This document shows, one piece after another, positions 61,518 through 64,000 of a DNA stretch of 64,000 nt. Source of the stretch: Chitinophaga filiformis. Lineage in GTDB: Bacteria > Bacteroidota > Bacteroidia > Chitinophagales > Chitinophagaceae. The notes under the pieces were generated by a model. The model was not told the origin of the DNA. It was given only the letters and a program-made list of their open reading frames with translations, and ran no database searches. Numbering within the stretch: position 1 is the stretch's first letter; each line of letters begins with the position of its first letter. Location: NCBI RefSeq assembly GCF_021646545.1, contig NZ_JAKIRP010000007.1:287741-351740 (forward strand), read 5' to 3'. The position numbers and the translations under genes were made by a program.

Positions 61518-64000
61518 ATGCATGCAGTACGTTTACTTCTTCGCATTTGGCGGGATGTCGTACGAAGATCGCGAGCGCCTATAGCGCTGGCTCTCCCGCT
61601 ACTATTATTCCTTCAACTGACAGCTTACGCACAATCGGCCAACCTTGACCAGGGGGCCAATGAAGAAGCAAGTGCGCCCATAAGCCCTGTTGACTGGATC
61701 AATGGTAATCTAAATGCGCAGCAGGCGCATTTCCTTGAAGGACATTCAGTCCCTTACCGGGCTATCCTTCAGGATCTCATTATTGACCAGGTATATACCC
61801 TGGTCATTGGATTTGATCTGAGGGATGGAGATAAACATGCGTTGGATTACATCACGCATTATCAGCGACTGGAACCTCACGCCCCTTTTGGCCATGGGGC
61901 CGAAACGGTGGATCCGTTGCTGAACATCACCGGCTTCCCTCCTTCCTACTTTACCAGTACGGATGTATACACCATCCCAACTCCATCCACACTCGGCACA
62001 CCGGTAGCAGGGCAGCCTGCCACCAGTTTTAACAATTTACTGGCAGGCGAGAAGCTGTTTACAGGGTACAATGTGGATATCACCAATATCACTTATGCTT
62101 CGCAGGGTAGTCTGACCGATGCTCATTCAGAGACAGTGGTCCATATCACCTTTAAAGCACTCAAAGCTACCGCTGTACTGGCATGGGGTGGTCACATTGC
62201 CAGCATCATAGACTGGGGAAAAGACAGCTCTGCCAGCGCAATCAGTGGTTCTCCGTACCATATGCGCCTGAAGAACTGGATCATTAACGGCGAGGAAGTC
62301 GAAATTGGTAACCAGGACAGGTCACTGAAGACAGATGCTGTTTTCATTCCTCCCACCTGCGACGTTACAGGACCGGTTAGTACCTGCGTAGGGACGACCA
62401 AACTGACTTATGTAGCCACGGTTGACGATCCAACCGGTCTTACCTATTTATGGACTATTATAGGGGCTAATACGGCCAATGCCAAGATCGTAGATCCTAC
62501 ATTGGGCACTATAGATGTGGTGCCTATCGGTACTGATTTCACACCGGGATCTTTCAATCTTCAGTTGATCGTTACCAGGGATGGCCTGAAAGATACCTGT
62601 TATCTCAACAGCCACGAAAATCCTGGTGCACCTGTTATTATCTCGCAAGTAGTTGCTAATGCCGGCGCTGATCAGACTATTACCCATCTGGATGTTGCGA
62701 ATTTGTCTGCCTCCGCTGCAGGAGGTGACGGTACGTATACCTTCAGCTGGACACCGGTTACTGGTCTGAGCGATCCTAACATCGCCAATCCTGTCTTTAC
62801 TCCGCCATCTACCGGCGTATTCGAGTTTGTTGTGAAGGCAGATGATGGCCAGTGTTCCGATGTTGACACCGTTGTCATCACCGTCATTGAACATCCGAAA
62901 CCGCCATGCGGTATTGAAGGTCCAAGCCCTGTTTGTCCGGGTTCACGGAATGAATATAGCGGACCGGATCCTTCACTGGTAGGTTCTTACCTCTGGTCAG
63001 TGACTGGAGATGGCACCATCTTCGGCGTTAATAATACTCAGAAAGTATTAATAGACGCCGCAAAGAAATGCGGTGCATTCAAGCTCCGGCTGATCGTTTC
63101 AACACCTGATGGAAAACGTAAGGACACCTGCTATCTGGACGTAATCATCAAAGATAGCATCAAGCCTGTCCTCTCCGGAAACGTTGCTGACGTGAATGTC
63201 GACTGTGCTAAAGATGTACCGGCGTCTCCTGCCGTCAAAGTAACTGACGATTGTACAGCCGAACTGAAAGTCGAAACAAGCAGCACTGTTTTTGACAGCA
63301 CCTGTGTGAACAGGTTTAAGATCATCCGTAAGTGGTGGGCTACAGACCTCTGTGGCAATACTTCTGATACCCTGAAACAGGTGATCACTGTTAACGATGT
63401 CATCAAACCGGTAATAACAGCAACATTCGATAAGGATGTTGATATACAGTGTCTGAAAGACATACCTGGTATTCCAAAACCGACTGCAACAGATAACTGT
63501 GGCGGCGACATCACACCAGTATTCAGTGCAACAGGTAGCGGCACTACATGCGACTCTACCATAACCAGAAAGTGGGTATTCACTGATGCATGTGGTAACA
63601 GCGACTCAGTAACCCAGGTGATCAGGATCAAGGACAATACTAAGCCTGTACTTTCCGGTACCGCAGTTAATATCAATGTAAAATGTGCTAAAGACATACC
63701 TGCGGCGGCAAACATCACCGCCACTGACAATTGCGATGAATCACCAGATGTTCATTTCAGTCAGAAAGTAATAGATAGCACCTGCGTGAACAGGTTCAAG
63801 GTCATTCGCAAGTGGTGGGCTGAAGATGCATGTGGCAATAATTCCGACACTATTACACAGGTCATCACCGTCCACGACGATGTGAAGCCGGTTATAACAG
63901 CAGACTTCCCGAAGATCGTATATGTACAGTGTCTGAAAGATGTGCCTGCTAAGCCCAATCCAACTGGTACAGACAATTGTGACGGCAACGTTACACCTGT
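61518..64000 (+). CDS. Second giant secreted HYR/Ig-repeat protein (3' end cut by window edge)
   Basis: An open frame starts at the ATG at 61518 and is still open at 64000 (827 codons seen). It is a clear paralog of the preceding gene: signal peptide with LLLFLQLTAYAQSANLDQGA, the same N-terminal domain, the PKD-like domains (CDVTGPVSTCVGTTKLTYVA, ANAGADQTITHLD), and HYR-like modules in the same B/A order (DCAKDVPASPAVKVTDDCTA, IQCLKDIPGIPKPTATDNCG, KCAKDIPAAANITATDNCDE). It is missing about seven residues near VDWGKD relative to its neighbour. The modules seen here are diverged from one another, unlike the amplified units of the first gene. It should also be exported by T9SS, but the C-terminus lies outside the window. 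Confidence 0.88.
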   Translation, partial: MHAVRLLLRIWRDVVRRSRAPIALALPLLLFLQLTAYAQSANLDQGANEEASAPISPVDWINGNLNAQQAHFLEGHSVPYRAILQDLIIDQVYTLVIGFDLRDGDKHALDYITHYQRLEPHAPFGHGAETVDPLLNITGFPPSYFTSTDVYTIPTPSTLGTPVAGQPATSFNNLLAGEKLFTGYNVDITNITYASQGSLTDAHSETVVHITFKALKATAVLAWGGHIASIIDWGKDSSASAISGSPYHMRLKNWIINGEEVEIGNQDRSLKTDAVFIPPTCDVTGPVSTCVGTTKLTYVATVDDPTGLTYLWTIIGANTANAKIVDPTLGTIDVVPIGTDFTPGSFNLQLIVTRDGLKDTCYLNSHENPGAPVIISQVVANAGADQTITHLDVANLSASAAGGDGTYTFSWTPVTGLSDPNIANPVFTPPSTGVFEFVVKADDGQCSDVDTVVITVIEHPKPPCGIEGPSPVCPGSRNEYSGPDPSLVGSYLWSVTGDGTIFGVNNTQKVLIDAAKKCGAFKLRLIVSTPDGKRKDTCYLDVIIKDSIKPVLSGNVADVNVDCAKDVPASPAVKVTDDCTAELKVETSSTVFDSTCVNRFKIIRKWWATDLCGNTSDTLKQVITVNDVIKPVITATFDKDVDIQCLKDIPGIPKPTATDNCGGDITPVFSATGSGTTCDSTITRKWVFTDACGNSDSVTQVIRIKDNTKPVLSGTAVNINVKCAKDIPAAANITATDNCDESPDVHFSQKVIDSTCVNRFKVIRKWWAEDACGNNSDTITQVITVHDDVKPVITADFPKIVYVQCLKDVPAKPNPTGTDNCDGNVTP

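Noticed and set aside
1..64000. tRNA, rRNA, insertion sequences or integrase-based mobile elements
   Set aside because: No cloverleaf, ribosomal RNA stretch, transposase motif or terminal inverted repeat with target duplication was recognised in either strand by eye.

Overview
The window looks like a chromosomal segment of a Bacteroidota species of the Chitinophaga type. The evidence is three SusC/SusD outer-membrane uptake pairs, ECF sigma/FecR pairs next to STN-carrying SusC receptors, type IX secretion (T9SS) C-terminal domains on large secreted proteins, Bacteroidota-style promoters (TTTG, about 19 bp, TAnnTTTG), and SD-poor, closely packed operons. This placement is an inference from gene content and base use, not from a database match.

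1-16.3 kb: a seven-gene minus-strand polysaccharide utilisation locus (PUL 1) is read from 15085 to beyond position 1. It encodes a SusC without STN domain, SusD, a secreted alpha/alpha-toroid protein, a sodium:solute symporter, a cytosolic FAD oxidoreductase, a GH9-like secreted protein and a GH92 mannosidase cut by the window edge. A divergent LacI-type regulator faces it across 223 bp that hold two palindromes and two recognisable promoters. 16.3-20.4 kb: two tandem paralogous small secreted proteins of unknown function, then a lipoprotein/secreted-protein pair closed by a strong terminator.

20.8-30.3 kb: PUL 2, on the plus strand: ECF sigma, FecR anti-sigma, STN-SusC, SusD and a multidomain GH16 beta-glucanase with CBM6 and T9SS sorting domain. 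Its set suggests beta-1,3/1,4-glucan use. 30.3-31.4 kb is non-coding and full of repeats: one short and three long palindromic units with a 214-215 bp period, then two 102 bp direct repeats.

31.4-40.7 kb: a PQQ-type sugar dehydrogenase lipoprotein, an operon of kinase, CheY-like regulator and paralogous kinase, glucose-6-phosphate dehydrogenase (zwf) and an acyltransferase. 40.9-41.05 kb holds nested hairpins. 41.3-49.3 kb: PUL 3-like locus: ECF sigma, FecR, STN-SusC, SusD and a thioredoxin-domain protein, with no CAZyme.

49.4-54.8 kb: single genes (alpha/beta hydrolase, AraC regulator, exported VOC protein, second acyltransferase, DHFR-like reductase, Ppx/GppA phosphatase), many separated by clear hairpin terminators. 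55.3-64 kb: two tandem paralogous giant secreted proteins built from HYR/Ig-like modules. The first is complete (1928 aa) and contains near-identical 480 bp repeats; the second runs off the window. No tRNA, rRNA, CRISPR array, transposase or phage gene was seen.
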